From Cytobacillus dafuensis (GTDB lineage Bacteria > Bacillota > Bacilli > Bacillales > Cytobacillaceae): DNA of 64,000 nt. Under the pieces are notes generated by a model that ran no database searches, was not told where the DNA came from, and saw nothing but the letters and a program-made list of their open reading frames with translations. The position numbers and the translations under genes were made by a program. This document shows, piece after piece, positions 27,073 to 35,685 of this stretch. Where the stretch lies: positions 1,840,001 through 1,904,000 of the forward strand of contig NZ_CP042593.1 of the NCBI RefSeq assembly GCF_007995155.1. The letters are read 5' to 3'. How positions within the stretch are numbered: the stretch's first letter is position 1; each line of letters begins with the position of its first letter.

Positions 27073-27101
27073 ATTATACTTTGACCTTTTTTGACTTTCA
27101 A
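27073..27101 (-). promoter_or_regulatory. Sigma-A promoter of clpE
   Basis: TTGAAA (27101-27096), 17-nt spacer, TATAAT (27078-27073) on the minus strand. A CtsR box fills the spacer. Confidence 0.85.
27080..27096 (-). promoter_or_regulatory. CtsR box 1 of clpE
   Basis: On the minus strand AGTCAAA-AAA-GGTCAAA, a perfect CtsR site lying between -35 and -10, so repressor binding would block polymerase. Confidence 0.93.
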
Positions 27102-27238
27102 GTGTTTTGTTTAAAATATTATAGGAAAATTTAGGTTTATCCCTATCCTTATAAAATTAGCCATATTACATGACTTCATAAATAGCTCGTCTTAGATTAG
27201 AAATTGATTCATATATTGAAAGGGAAGGAGGAGATCAA

Positions 27239-28282
27239 GTGAAAACAAACTGGGGGGCAGCCTTTCAAATTGCTGCAGTATATGTAGGAACAGTAGTTGG
27301 GGCTGGATTTGCAACCGGTCGTGAAATAGTTGAGTTTTTCTCTCGCTTTGGATTTATTGGATTCATTTCAATATTAATGAGCGGTTACATATTTATTTTT
27401 CTTGGTTCAAAATTAATGAGGATTGCAGCTCGAATTCAAGCAACATCTTATCAAGAACTGAATGAATACTTATTTGGAAGGCTCTTTGGTTCAGTTATCA
27501 ATCTATTAATGCTCTTGATGCTGCTTGGAGTATGTGCTGTGATGCTTTCCGGGGCAGGAGCAGTATTTGAAGAACAAATTGGATTATCAAAATACACTGG
27601 AATATTTTTTACAATCGGCCTCTCCATTTTAGTTATGATATTAGGGACAAAAGGTATTTTTGCAGTCAATACATTTGTTGTCCCGATGATGATTGCTTTT
27701 AGTATTCTTCTAATGATTATTTCTATTTCACTCCCTAACTTTGCAGATCAAGTGTTGTTTATTCCATTTGCTGAAGACGGATGGAAGGCAGTTGTGGCAC
27801 CATTTTCATATGCTGCTATGAATTTAAGCTTAGCTCAGGCTGTTTTAGTTCCAATAGCAACTGAAATTAAGGATGATCAAACAATTAGGTGGGGAGGAAT
27901 TTTGGGAGGGGGAGCTTTAACAATTATTCTTATTTCAAGCCATTTTACGTTAGTAATGCTCCCTAATCTTGAATCTTATCAAATTCCTATGGCAGTAATT
28001 ATGAGAACGGTTGCTTCTTCATTTTTTTGGATATATGTGTTCGTTATATATGGTGAAATTTTCACATCTGTGATTGGAAATGTATTCGGAATTGAACGAC
28101 AAGTGAGGAAATATATCGCACTCCCAAGTATTATCACGGTTAGCTTCATTTTTGTTATTTGTTACTTCATTAGTTTAATAAATTATGGCACATTATTAGC
28201 TTACTTATACCCGATATTTGGATACTTAAGCATTGCTTTTATTGTATTACTATGGATGAAGCCTTTGGATGAGGGATACTAA
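27239..28282 (+). CDS. ykvI: YkvI-type membrane transporter
   Basis: 347 residues, ten or so hydrophobic helices, with the sodium/amino-acid-transporter-like opening FQIAAVYVGTVVGAGFATGREI. This matches the YkvI family (LeuT-like fold, substrate unknown). The GTG start has AAGGAGGAG upstream. B. subtilis also carries ykvI in its ykv region, so synteny supports the name. It converges on the lipoprotein gene with a shared terminator. Confidence 0.82.
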   Translation: MKTNWGAAFQIAAVYVGTVVGAGFATGREIVEFFSRFGFIGFISILMSGYIFIFLGSKLMRIAARIQATSYQELNEYLFGRLFGSVINLLMLLMLLGVCAVMLSGAGAVFEEQIGLSKYTGIFFTIGLSILVMILGTKGIFAVNTFVVPMMIAFSILLMIISISLPNFADQVLFIPFAEDGWKAVVAPFSYAAMNLSLAQAVLVPIATEIKDDQTIRWGGILGGGALTIILISSHFTLVMLPNLESYQIPMAVIMRTVASSFFWIYVFVIYGEIFTSVIGNVFGIERQVRKYIALPSIITVSFIFVICYFISLINYGTLLAYLYPIFGYLSIAFIVLLWMKPLDEGY

Positions 28283-28312
28283 AAAAGATCTGGCACCGGC
28301 CAGATCTTTTTT
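28281..28312. terminator. Bidirectional terminator
   Basis: 14-bp stem AAAAAAGATCTGGC/GCCAGATCTTTTTT with a 4-nt loop, between convergent ykvI and the lipoprotein gene. Confidence 0.93.
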
Positions 28313-28324
28313 AGCTATAGTAAT

Positions 28325-29011
28325 TTACTTTTCTTTCAAAATCGTTTTTCCCATTTGCAGGAATGCATCTTTATAATTTAAATCCTTTTTCGTAAAAATG
28401 GTTAATTTTATTGGCTGTTCCTTACTTTTGATTAAATATGCGGTTATTACATCTTCATCATTGCTAGCTTCCATAGCGATCGTGTCTTTAAAGAAATCAT
28501 CACTTGGTGCTTCAATTGTTTGAACATCATCATTTACTGATTGTAGCTGTGTCTTTGTACCATCCTCTAATGTTTTCCAATCAGTATCAGCAGGGAGGAG
28601 TTCAATACGCATAAAGATATGATCATTTTCTGATAGATATAGGACATCTTTATTAGGTTCCTCAGCTGTTAATTCAAATCCTGGTAACACATACATGGAG
28701 TAAGGCATATTGTCGCTAGATTTTAGAAAAGCAGTTTCTTCTTTCATTTCATCATTTATTTTATATTGTAGATTTTGTTCAAGGATCCGATCGGTTCCTT
28801 TTTCCTCATTATTTTGTTCCGTGTTATTTGTTTCTTCTACACCTTGTCCATTGTCAGTTTCATGTTCATCGTGCTTTTGCGAATCTTGATTTTCATTCTG
28901 GGCAGTTTTGGATCCGTTTGTTTTGTCATTAGCATTTTCACTCGTTCCGCAGCCTGCAAGGATTAAACTAAGTAATCCAAAAATGAGCATCCATTTTGTC
29001 AATAATTTCAT
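28325..29011 (-). CDS. Putative lipoprotein, 228 aa
   Basis: A signal peptide ends in a clear lipobox LAGC (Cys about 21), so the protein should be lipid-anchored outside the membrane. Residues 25-75 are a low-complexity Asn/Glu/Lys/His linker; the remaining 150 residues are a compact domain without a motif I recognise. Spore and cell-envelope lipoproteins of bacilli often have this layout. No operon partner. Confidence 0.75.
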   Translation of the reverse strand: MKLLTKWMLIFGLLSLILAGCGTSENANDKTNGSKTAQNENQDSQKHDEHETDNGQGVEETNNTEQNNEEKGTDRILEQNLQYKINDEMKEETAFLKSSDNMPYSMYVLPGFELTAEEPNKDVLYLSENDHIFMRIELLPADTDWKTLEDGTKTQLQSVNDDVQTIEAPSDDFFKDTIAMEASNDEDVITAYLIKSKEQPIKLTIFTKKDLNYKDAFLQMGKTILKEK

Positions 29012-29170
29012 TTAGTTATTCCTCCCTTAGTTGCAATTAGCTTTGTAATTAATTTGACGAAATAAAAAAAATGGAGTTACATTATTATTCATACATTACC
29101 ATTTCTCATTTTAACCTTCAACATATTATAAGAAATGATTAATAAATCCTATTTTAGTAAATGGTACCTA

Positions 29171-29782
29171 TTAACTAAAGGGCAGGAAAACAAATAGGAG
29201 TAAATCAAAAATCAGATGAGACACGATGATTAGTGGCATGCTTTGTTTCCATGCATATAGCCATCCCCAGAAAAGGCCTGCAACGAATGCAGCAAAAGCA
29301 AGAATCCATTGAGACGAGTAAAAATGTACTGATGCATATAAAATCGACGAAAGAATGATTCCTGAAGGGATATTTATGTATTTTAAGATTCTTTTTTGAA
29401 CAAACCCACGCCAAAAAATTTCTTCTCCAGGGATAATAATTAACATAAGGACAATGTAGTGCCAAAGTAAAGTTGGTGAAAGGCGCCCATATAATTTTGA
29501 AATGTTATTAATCAATGGGAGATTTAACAATTCAATTAGATTGTAACCAATCCAAAATACCCCAAATAGTATAAATCCTGAGAGAATCCCATACAAAATA
29601 TAAGACATAAAAGAGGATCTATCCTCCAATTCTTCATTAAGTATGGAGTAACTAATTAAAATTAACATGGTAGCTGAAAAGATGTACCAAAAAACAGCCT
29701 TATCCTGAAAAGTGAAAAACATAAGTAAATGCGCGAGTAAAAGTCCGATTAACAAGCGAAAATCGGTTGTTAAATTTTTCAA
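29171..29782 (-). CDS. CPBP-family intramembrane metalloprotease
   Basis: 203-residue polytopic protein. PGEEIFWRGFVQKR holds the EExxxR motif of CPBP (Abi) proteases, then ILYASVHF and a later SHLIFD provide the other motif histidines. The start is taken as TTG at 29782 because AAAGGAG lies 9 nt ahead; the frame continues upstream through the ribosome site. Members cleave prenylated or membrane peptides and some give bacteriocin self-immunity. The substrate is unknown. Confidence 0.85.
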   Translation of the reverse strand: MKNLTTDFRLLIGLLLAHLLMFFTFQDKAVFWYIFSATMLILISYSILNEELEDRSSFMSYILYGILSGFILFGVFWIGYNLIELLNLPLINNISKLYGRLSPTLLWHYIVLMLIIIPGEEIFWRGFVQKRILKYINIPSGIILSSILYASVHFYSSQWILAFAAFVAGLFWGWLYAWKQSMPLIIVSHLIFDLLLFVFLPFS

Positions 29783-29936
29783 GCGTATAAACTCCTTTCT
29801 AACAAACAATTCTATTCTAACAAAAGAGCTCTAGAATTGTAACGAAAAGATTTCCTTACCAATTACTTTCCTGTTGTTTTGAAATAAAATGTACAAAATT
29901 GATTATCCTAAGTTTTGAAAAGAAAGGAGGGATATT

Positions 29937-30047
29937 GTGACAAAATCAAAACGAGAAAAAGAGCGTGCATGGTCGGTAAGAAAGCAGGATCAGAACCCAC
30001 ATGGAAAAGTAAAATCATTAAAAGAGCTTTCTCAAGAAAAAGAATAA
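29937..30047 (+). CDS. Small basic protein, 36 aa
   Basis: GTG start with AAAGGAGG immediately upstream. The peptide is highly charged (MTKSKREKERAWSVRKQDQN...), hydrophilic and probably unstructured. Such short Lys/Glu-rich proteins are common in bacilli, some of them in spores. No named family. It lies in a different frame from a longer overlapping ORF. Confidence 0.55.
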   Translation: MTKSKREKERAWSVRKQDQNPHGKVKSLKELSQEKE

Positions 30048-30161
30048 TTTATCGCAGATTAACGGGCAGTAAGACCCCCACTTCAAGTTTGCGACAGGAT
30101 TAAAGAAACCTAAGTGGGGGATGAAAGAAAACCAACCCCCACTGATGGAAGTTTCACTTTA
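30048..30161 (-). repeat. Family C hairpin element, internally deleted copy
   Basis: Read on the minus strand it begins AAAGTGAAACTTCCATCAG and ends ACTGCCCGTTAATCTGCG, the same ends as the elements at 57.0 and 58.4 kb, but it has lost the central AGGAC-loop modules and one arm of each end hairpin. Its length is 114 bp against about 280 for the full copy. Confidence 0.85.
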
Positions 30162-30190
30162 TTGGAATTACATGTAATGTTTAAAAAATG

Positions 30191-30241
30191 AATAATAACA
30201 TATAAAAAGCAGCGATATGCTGCTTTTTATATGTTATTATT
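30191..30241. terminator. Long perfect hairpin, terminator of ykvS
   Basis: 23-bp perfect stem (ends AATAATAACA/TGTTATTATT, inner AAAAAGCAGC/GCTGCTTTTT) with loop GATAT. The T-rich side on either strand allows termination both ways. Confidence 0.82.
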
Positions 30242-30257
30242 TCTGTTTAGGGTATTT

Positions 30258-30446
30258 TTACAATACTGATTCTTTAATAACTTTATAGTTTTTATGATTA
30301 ACAACGGTCCTTTGTTCTAAATCTAGATCACGATAATTACCCATATAGGATAGATCGACGATAACAGAGTTTTCGTTTACTTTTTCGACAATACCTTTTA
30401 ATCCATCGCGAAATTCAATTACATTTCCTACTTCTGCCCTTTTCAA
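30258..30446 (-). CDS. ykvS: YkvS-family protein (DUF2187)
   Basis: 62-residue SH3-like small protein: VGNVIEFRDGLKGIVEKVNENSVIVDLSYM matches the DUF2187/YkvS family, which has a KOW-like beta barrel. Function is unknown in the family. A GGAGCGAG ribosome site precedes the ATG. It sits in the same broad neighbourhood as ykvI, as in B. subtilis. Confidence 0.82.
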   Translation of the reverse strand: MKRAEVGNVIEFRDGLKGIVEKVNENSVIVDLSYMGNYRDLDLEQRTVVNHKNYKVIKESVL

Positions 30447-30637
30447 ATATCTCGCTCCTTTTTTATAAAGATTAAATTAAAAGATTACTAACAGTTTGCA
30501 CTAAATTTTATATTTCGTAAAGAAATATGTTATTATTTCACGAATTTGCCTATATTTATCAACTTTATGGCAACTTGAGCAATATTCATTTAAACTAATC
30601 ATTATGAATAAAAATATTTTAGTGTAGGAGTATGAAG

Positions 30638-30832
30638 ATGGAAGAAGAGCATTTCCAAGAGATTCTTGAAAAGTTAAAAAGTGGTGAATTGACGGAATAC
30701 TACGTAACAAAGTCAGATTTTCTTCAAATTCGCAGTGTGATCGTTAAGAGGGATGATTTCAGGCATTTTCGGGGTATTGCACAGCGTGGAGGGGATATTA
30801 TTTACCAATATTTAGAGAATCCCAGAAGTTAA
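30638..30832 (+). CDS. Conserved small protein, 64 aa, function unknown
   Basis: Soluble acidic-basic protein starting MEEEHFQEILEKLKSGEL. AGGAG is spaced correctly for the second ATG (30638) and not for the ATG two codons earlier. Residues 3-18 look helical and the rest beta-rich (YYVTKSDFLQIRSVIVKR). It is divergent from ykvS. I cannot assign a family. Confidence 0.65.
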   Translation: MEEEHFQEILEKLKSGELTEYYVTKSDFLQIRSVIVKRDDFRHFRGIAQRGGDIIYQYLENPRS

Positions 30833-30984
30833 TATTTGCCTTATAGAAAGACACTTGAGAATGCCTCAAGTGTCTTTTCTTCATAAAAATAATTTATGAA
30901 ATTGAAAAAGCCCTATATTCTAAAAGAGGTTTTATGCACATATTCTTTAACAACATTATGACATTTAGAGAGGAGGGATTAAAG

Positions 30985-31359
30985 GTGGGAATCAGACTAA
31001 TAAAAATTTCATCCATTTATTTTGCAATAGGGATTTTACTGGGGTATTATATGTCAAGTTCTCATTCCTATATCTTAACACCAGTGCATGTTCACATTAA
31101 TCTACTTGGATGGACTTCATTAACATTAGCAGGGATACTTTATCATTTATTTCCGAATCTTGCAGCTTCAAAACTAGGGAAATGGCATTTCTGGCTTCAT
31201 AATATTGGCTTGCCAATCATGATGTTATCTTTAGCCATTTTAATCACGACAGAGAATGGTGTAATGCAAAAAGGAACAGCCATTGGCGCTACTATAACTA
31301 GTATCAGTATTTTAATTTTTGTTTATAATATATTGAAAAATCTTAAACCAAATAAATAA
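30985..31359 (+). CDS. Cytochrome-oxidase-subunit-I-like small membrane protein
   Basis: 124 residues, four hydrophobic helices. The segment HVHINLLGWTSLTLAGILYHLFP is the histidine-rich helix pattern seen in haem-copper oxidase subunit I and NnrS-like proteins. It is far shorter than a catalytic subunit, so it is probably a haem-binding or accessory protein. The GTG start has GGAGGG 7 nt upstream. Followed by a large hairpin. Confidence 0.65.
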   Translation: MGIRLIKISSIYFAIGILLGYYMSSSHSYILTPVHVHINLLGWTSLTLAGILYHLFPNLAASKLGKWHFWLHNIGLPIMMLSLAILITTENGVMQKGTAIGATITSISILIFVYNILKNLKPNK

Positions 31360-31376
31360 TCGATTCTGAAGAAACG

Positions 31377-31495
31377 GGGTTGTCCCAAAAGGTGTCTGGC
31401 ATCCACATCATACAATTTATCTAGAATCTCGCTCGCTTATTGATACTAGATATTGTTCGTGGTGCCTGACATCTTTGCTTTTGGGACAACCCTTT
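31377..31495. repeat. Long inverted-repeat hairpin, about 116 nt
   Basis: The outer 14-bp stem GGGTTGTCCCAAAA/TTTTGGGACAACCC is perfect. It continues through GGTGTCTGGCA paired with TGCCTGACATC and an inner ACAAT..TCTAG/CTAGA..ATTGT stem, then TTTATTT. It probably ends both convergent transcripts. The GTCTGGCA/TGCCTGAC core resembles a hairpin type that I recall as common in Bacillaceae intergenic regions. Confidence 0.8.
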
Positions 31496-31504
31496 ATTTC
31501 TATC

Positions 31505-31903
31505 CTATTTCCGATTCTTTTGCTCGTCGTATACCCTTTTAGAGTACTCTTTTAATGCATGAATAATTTCCTGCTTCGTATACTCATCTTTAATTCCATT
31601 AAAGCCGTAGGCAAAAAAAGAACCCTCCGTTTTTTTCCAAGCTGGAACTCCTAATAGTCGAATGTTTCTGCCTTCAATGATAAATGTAACCTCTAGAAAA
31701 TATTTATTATCATCTATAGATAGATTTAATGGAGTTTTGAATTTTAGACCATTGGGACTAACATCCATAATTTCAATCGAATCGCTAAAAAAATTTTCCC
31801 TTTGACCATTTATACTAATTATTTTTAGGGAACCATTAAGCGGTTCCCGAAATTGGAAGCGAAATGCCTCTTCACGTTTATATCTCATTTCTATACTCTC
31901 CAA
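31505..31903 (-). CDS. PilZ-domain protein (c-di-GMP receptor type)
   Basis: 132 residues. The N-terminal RYKREEAFRFQF supplies an RxxxR-like ligand motif and IMDVSPNGLKF the D-x-S-x-x-G motif of PilZ domains, which together bind cyclic di-GMP. The domain spans nearly the whole protein, with a short helical tail. It is likely an adaptor whose output partner is unknown. A GGDEF-EAL and an EAL protein are encoded 6 and 14 kb away. Confidence 0.78.
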   Translation of the reverse strand: MESIEMRYKREEAFRFQFREPLNGSLKIISINGQRENFFSDSIEIMDVSPNGLKFKTPLNLSIDDNKYFLEVTFIIEGRNIRLLGVPAWKKTEGSFFAYGFNGIKDEYTKQEIIHALKEYSKRVYDEQKNRK

Positions 31904-32111
31904 TAAATAGAATTAGATTTATTTGCTTGTTTATCTGAATTTTATGAATTTAGATTTTATATGGAAAATTCAACTATATATTTATTATAATGTAAAAACT
32001 ATTAAATTCAATTCATATAGGTGCAGATAAGACAAATTAAGTTTCTATTTAGTTTTCAATTGTTTATAAATATTAGAAAAAGGCAATGGTAGGAAAAAGG
32101 AGGAAACTACA

Positions 32112-32576
32112 ATGCATCGTAGAAGGACTAATGTAATATACTGTATCCTATTTTCACTATCATTAACTGGATGTATACAAGTTAGCAAAAATCATTCAAT
32201 TGTAGATAGATATGCTGATGCCCTGCTGACGAAAAACAATGAGCTTCAATTTAGGTTTAAAATTAATGACAAAATTTTAAGTGGAGAGGAAATGTACAAA
32301 GTTAAAGTGTCTATACATAACGTGAAGCTTGCTTCTGCACTAGGGACAAATGAAATTATTTACGGCGCCAATGCTAATTTTGAAGGAGAATATATTGAAG
32401 TAAATAGTGATAAAGAAAATTTCATCTATATGGAGCCAATTCCATTGTTGAAGGATTTGCATGTGTTTGAAATTAAAGACATGATTATAAATGAGGAAGC
32501 TGTATCTGTTGAAGTTTTTAATGATAATGAAGTAATTGCAAAGACGTTTTTAACAAATTTTTCTACACAGTTTTAA
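32112..32576 (+). CDS. Putative lipoprotein, 154 aa
   Basis: A signal peptide with lipobox LTGC (Cys about 21) follows a basic MHRRR start, with AAGGAGG ahead. The mature domain of about 130 residues is beta-rich with no motif I recognise. It could be a sporulation or envelope lipoprotein; there is no operon partner. Confidence 0.7.
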   Translation: MHRRRTNVIYCILFSLSLTGCIQVSKNHSIVDRYADALLTKNNELQFRFKINDKILSGEEMYKVKVSIHNVKLASALGTNEIIYGANANFEGEYIEVNSDKENFIYMEPIPLLKDLHVFEIKDMIINEEAVSVEVFNDNEVIAKTFLTNFSTQF

Positions 32577-32604
32577 CAAACCAATCAATGTGAGCTAGTT
32601 TCTC

Positions 32605-32662
32605 ATAGAAAAACTAATGCATTTACCGTAAAACTTGGTGAAAGCTACGTTTTTCTATTTAT
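32605..32662 (+). terminator. Hairpin after the lipoprotein gene
   Basis: 10-bp outer stem ATAGAAAAAC/GTTTTTCTAT and inner TTTACC/GGTGAA. Its outline (AGAAAAAC...GTTTTTCT around ACTTGG) resembles the hairpin of family B repeats and may be a decayed relative. Confidence 0.6.
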
Positions 32663-32835
32663 TTTGCTGCCATGACGAGCATCACCATTAAAGAAGAATT
32701 GAGTATTACAGAATAATGAATACAAAAATATAAATAAGAGTGCTAGAATTAAAGATATTATTCAGACTTCTTTGCATTATGAGAAAGAATTATTTTTTAG
32801 GTAGGTAATATTATTTTTGAGAGGGGATTTTGGAG

Positions 32836-33714
32836 TTGCAATTACTTGAAAATACGGTCATTGGTTTTATTGGTACGGGAGTGATGGGGAATAGTATGGC
32901 CGGACATCTCCTTCATGCTGGGTATCCATTAGTTATCTATTCTCGAACAAGAACAAAAGCGGAAGATTTAATTGCCAAAGGAGCAGAGTGGACGAATTCT
33001 CCAAAGGAAATTGCCGAAAAGGCAAATGTTATTATTACAATGGTAGGTTATCCTGCTGATGTTGAAGAGGTCTATTTAGGCGAGAATGGGGTCATTACAA
33101 ATGGTAGAAAAAATACTTATGTCATTGATATGACTACGTCAACTCCAACTCTTGCAAAAAAAATTCACGAGGAAGCAAGAAAAAAAGAAATGTTTGCTCT
33201 AGATGCTCCAGTTTCAGGTGGGGATATTGGAGCAAGAGAGGCGAAGCTCTCTATCATGGTTGGGGGAGATGAAGCATGCTTCAAAGAAATGTTGCCAATA
33301 TTAGGTCTACTTGGAACGAATATTGTTTATCAGGGTAAACCAGGGTCTGGTCAGCACACAAAAATGTGTAATCAAATTGCAATCGCCAGTAATATGATTG
33401 GTGTTTGCGAGGCGATTGTATATGCTGAAAAAGCTGGACTAAACGCAGAAACTGTACTCAAGAGTATTTCATCAGGTGCTGCTGGCAGTTGGTCTTTATC
33501 CAATTTGGCACCAAGGATGATAAACGATAATTTTGAGCCTGGATTTTACATAAAGCATTTTATTAAAGATATGAATATTGCCCTGCAAGAGGCGAAAGAT
33601 ATGGGGATGGAAACTCCGGGGTTAGCTCTTGCCCAAAAAATGTATACAGACCTTGCTGAAACAGGCGAAGAAAATAGCGGTACACAAGCGCTATATAAAT
33701 ATTGGGAAAAATAA
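32836..33714 (+). CDS. NAD(P)-dependent 3-hydroxyisobutyrate dehydrogenase-family oxidoreductase
   Basis: About 292 residues. The N-terminal Rossmann motif is GFIGTGVMGNSMAGHLL, the substrate motif DAPVSGGDIGAREA is that of beta-hydroxyacid dehydrogenases, and GSGQHTKMCNQ holds the catalytic lysine region. Possible substrates are 3-hydroxyisobutyrate, tartronate semialdehyde or a related acid. The start is ambiguous: TTG at 32836 has GAGGGG 9 nt ahead; TTG at 32830 would be too close to it. Monocistronic. Confidence 0.88.
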   Translation: MQLLENTVIGFIGTGVMGNSMAGHLLHAGYPLVIYSRTRTKAEDLIAKGAEWTNSPKEIAEKANVIITMVGYPADVEEVYLGENGVITNGRKNTYVIDMTTSTPTLAKKIHEEARKKEMFALDAPVSGGDIGAREAKLSIMVGGDEACFKEMLPILGLLGTNIVYQGKPGSGQHTKMCNQIAIASNMIGVCEAIVYAEKAGLNAETVLKSISSGAAGSWSLSNLAPRMINDNFEPGFYIKHFIKDMNIALQEAKDMGMETPGLALAQKMYTDLAETGEENSGTQALYKYWEK

Positions 33715-33773
33715 CGAATAACGCAGCCCCCATAAAACAATAATAATGATGAATGATTAAAGGGGGTATACAA

Positions 33774-33950
33774 ATGGCAAAGAGAACGAAAAAAAATGAT
33801 GCAGAACAAAAGAATAAAAAAGGGTTTGATTCGGCCGTACTGGATTCAGAATTTGCTCATGAGTTCGGAAGTGCCGACACGAATAAGATTCATAAAGATA
33901 AAGCGAAAAAAGAAAAATCTGGAAAGAACATTGGGGAATATAAAGGATAG
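33774..33950 (+). CDS. Small hydrophilic protein, 58 aa
   Basis: Start ATG with AAAGGGGG upstream. Lys/Glu/Asp-rich, no hydrophobic core (MAKRTKKNDAEQ..., DSEFAHEFGSADTNK), likely disordered, reminiscent of small spore-core proteins of bacilli; no firm family. A strong terminator follows at once. Confidence 0.6.
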   Translation: MAKRTKKNDAEQKNKKGFDSAVLDSEFAHEFGSADTNKIHKDKAKKEKSGKNIGEYKG

Positions 33951-33952
33951 AA

Positions 33953-33982
33953 AAAAGGTGAGCTAAAATGCTCACCTTTTAA
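33953..33982. terminator. Bidirectional terminator
   Basis: 11-bp stem AAAAGGTGAGC/GCTCACCTTTT, loop TAAAAT. Confidence 0.92.
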
Positions 33983-34009
33983 TAAATTAGATAATCTATT
34001 TATTATAAT

Positions 34010-34213
34010 TTAATATCCATAATCCCAGTCAACTTCCTCTTCATGCCAGAAAACAGGAGAAACGGATCCAAAGTTAATTACTTTATTTTCAATCTTACAG
34101 TTACAATGGCTACATCCACACTGAGCTTTAATCTCTTCGAAAACAGAATATTCCACATTTTCAATTACGGTTACTTTTTGATTTTCCTGGTAAAGGATTG
34201 CTGTGCCCTTCAT
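34010..34213 (-). CDS. Small cysteine-rich protein, 67 aa
   Basis: Residues 32-39 read CGCSHCNC, four cysteines and one histidine in eight residues, able to bind a metal or act as a redox centre; a second His/Asp/Glu-rich stretch (FWHEEEVDWDYGY) ends the protein. AAAGAGGTG precedes the ATG. It has its own sigma-A promoter at 34279-34307 with a palindromic Rex/FNR-like operator directly upstream, which suggests redox control. Family unknown. Confidence 0.65.
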   Translation of the reverse strand: MKGTAILYQENQKVTVIENVEYSVFEEIKAQCGCSHCNCKIENKVINFGSVSPVFWHEEEVDWDYGY

Positions 34214-34278
34214 CGGTTAATCGCACCTCTTTAAATTATTTTGAAACCCATCGTAAATTGTTTTCCGTTTACAGCTTA

Positions 34279-34307
34279 ATTGTATTCAGTATTTATAAGT
34301 CTGTCTA
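34279..34307 (-). promoter_or_regulatory. Sigma-A promoter of the cysteine-rich protein
   Basis: TAGACA (34307-34302), 17-nt spacer, TACAAT (34284-34279) on the minus strand, about 60 nt before the ribosome site. Confidence 0.65.
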
Positions 34308-34310
34308 CAT

Positions 34311-34330
34311 TTTGTGAAAACGTTCACAAA
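34311..34330. promoter_or_regulatory. Palindromic operator, Rex- or FNR-type
   Basis: TTTGTGAA-AACG-TTCACAAA, 8-bp perfect arms. It matches the Rex consensus TTGTGAA-N4-TTCACAA exactly and also TGTGA-N6-TCACA (Fnr); it fits the cre pattern too. It lies just upstream of the -35 on the minus strand. Confidence 0.65.
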
Positions 34331-34585
34331 AAGATCATTTTTAAATTGGATTATTTATTTCGCATTTACTAGGAAATTAAGTATAAAAATGATAATTTGT
34401 CAATCCTGGAAATTTACCTTATTTTTTCATAAAATCCAATAAAATAGTATTATAGTAATGTTAAATATTCAAAATTATTAAGTATAATAGTAGAAGTGTT
34501 TATAGTAAAAAGATCGTATATTTATTACTCTTTTTACCGCTTTTATTATATTTTTATTACTTTTTTACACTTTGGAGGTATTACA

Positions 34586-35122
34586 GTGGAAACAATTTTA
34601 GAGAAAAACTCCTATGGCGAAGGGGACTATGAAGAAAAAAAGGAATACGGTGGATTCTGGCTTCGCTTTGCAGCATATTTAATTGATTCTATTATACTTG
34701 GAATTCCATTAGGGATCATTACGTTGCTCATTTTTACTCTCTTTTTTGGGGCATTTGGTGCTTTTGAGTTAATTCTAGCAGATCCTTATGCAGATATATC
34801 TGAAGAGCAAGCTTTAGCATTACTTGGATCATATTTGGGGGCATTTGCAATAGCATTTTTAATTAATATGGCAGGAGTTATTGCTTATTATGCAGGACTG
34901 CATTCATCAAAATGGCAGGCGACTGTTGGAAAAAAACTTTTGGGTTTAAAAGTTACGGATTTAAACGGCAATCGTATTTCTTTCTGGAGAGCATTAGGAA
35001 GATATTTATCATTAGCTTTTTTATCAGGAATCTTACTGATCGGTTTTATAATTGCGGCATTTACAGAAAAAAAGCAAGCACTTCATGATCTCATTGCAGG
35101 GACAGTTGTTGTAAAAAATTAA
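34586..35122 (+). CDS. RDD-family membrane protein
   Basis: 178 residues, three to four helices. GFWLRFAAYLIDSIILGIP carries the R-(x)n-D-D-like RDD signature; the later GKKLLGLKVTDLNGNRISFWRALGRY and KKQALHDLIAGTVVV are the family's other conserved blocks. The GTG start is set by TTGGAGG at 34572-34578, giving 30 fewer codons than the longest frame. RDD proteins include Na+/H+ antiporter-like transporters; the role here is unknown. Likely co-transcribed with the following DinB gene. Confidence 0.85.
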   Translation: METILEKNSYGEGDYEEKKEYGGFWLRFAAYLIDSIILGIPLGIITLLIFTLFFGAFGAFELILADPYADISEEQALALLGSYLGAFAIAFLINMAGVIAYYAGLHSSKWQATVGKKLLGLKVTDLNGNRISFWRALGRYLSLAFLSGILLIGFIIAAFTEKKQALHDLIAGTVVVKN

Positions 35123-35161
35123 TATTTTCACCTATTTTCCTTAATGGGAGGTTTGAGAAAT

Positions 35162-35635
35162 ATGAAAATACAAGAAATCAGAAACCATTACGAGACATTT
35201 TCTGAATGGTTACTGTCCTTAAAGCAATTAGAAAATGGGAATTGGTCACAGCCTCTAGATGAAGGAAAATGGTCAGTAGGTGCAGTCATATCGCATCTTC
35301 TCTTATGGGATAAATATTCTTTAGAGAAACGCTTTCCTTATTTCGAGGAGGGCGCAAGGCTTGAACGGTTTCCAGACTTTCAATCGGTAAATGATAAAGC
35401 AGAAGAATATGCTATGAAAGTTTCAAAGGATGAATTGATTGATGAACTGCTAAAGATCAGAAATCAATTTATGTCTATGCTAAGTGAAATGTCAGAAGAA
35501 AAGCTCGAAACATCCTTTTTCATTGGGGATCATGCGTTATCAATTAAAGATTATTTTAAAGATTTTGTAGAACATGATATTCACCATCAAAAACAAGTGA
35601 TGCAATCTATTGAAACAATCGCAGCGAAGAAATAA
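35162..35635 (+). CDS. DinB-family protein
   Basis: 157 residues, the four-helix DinB/YfiT fold. Metal-ligand histidines appear as AVISHLLLWDK (about 45) and the C-terminal VEHDIHHQKQV. Such proteins are metal-dependent thiol S-transferases or of unknown role; bacillithiol-related activity is known for some members. ATG with GGGAGG upstream, 40 nt after the RDD gene. Confidence 0.82.
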   Translation: MKIQEIRNHYETFSEWLLSLKQLENGNWSQPLDEGKWSVGAVISHLLLWDKYSLEKRFPYFEEGARLERFPDFQSVNDKAEEYAMKVSKDELIDELLKIRNQFMSMLSEMSEEKLETSFFIGDHALSIKDYFKDFVEHDIHHQKQVMQSIETIAAKK

Positions 35636-35685
35636 ACCACTAGAAAGTAAAGACATTACTACATTTCTGAATACAAAGTGAAAAT

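Noticed and set aside
29915..30103. 62-codon plus frame
   Set aside because: Runs into the family C repeat; the 36-aa frame starting at GTG 29937 fits the AAAGGAGG site better.
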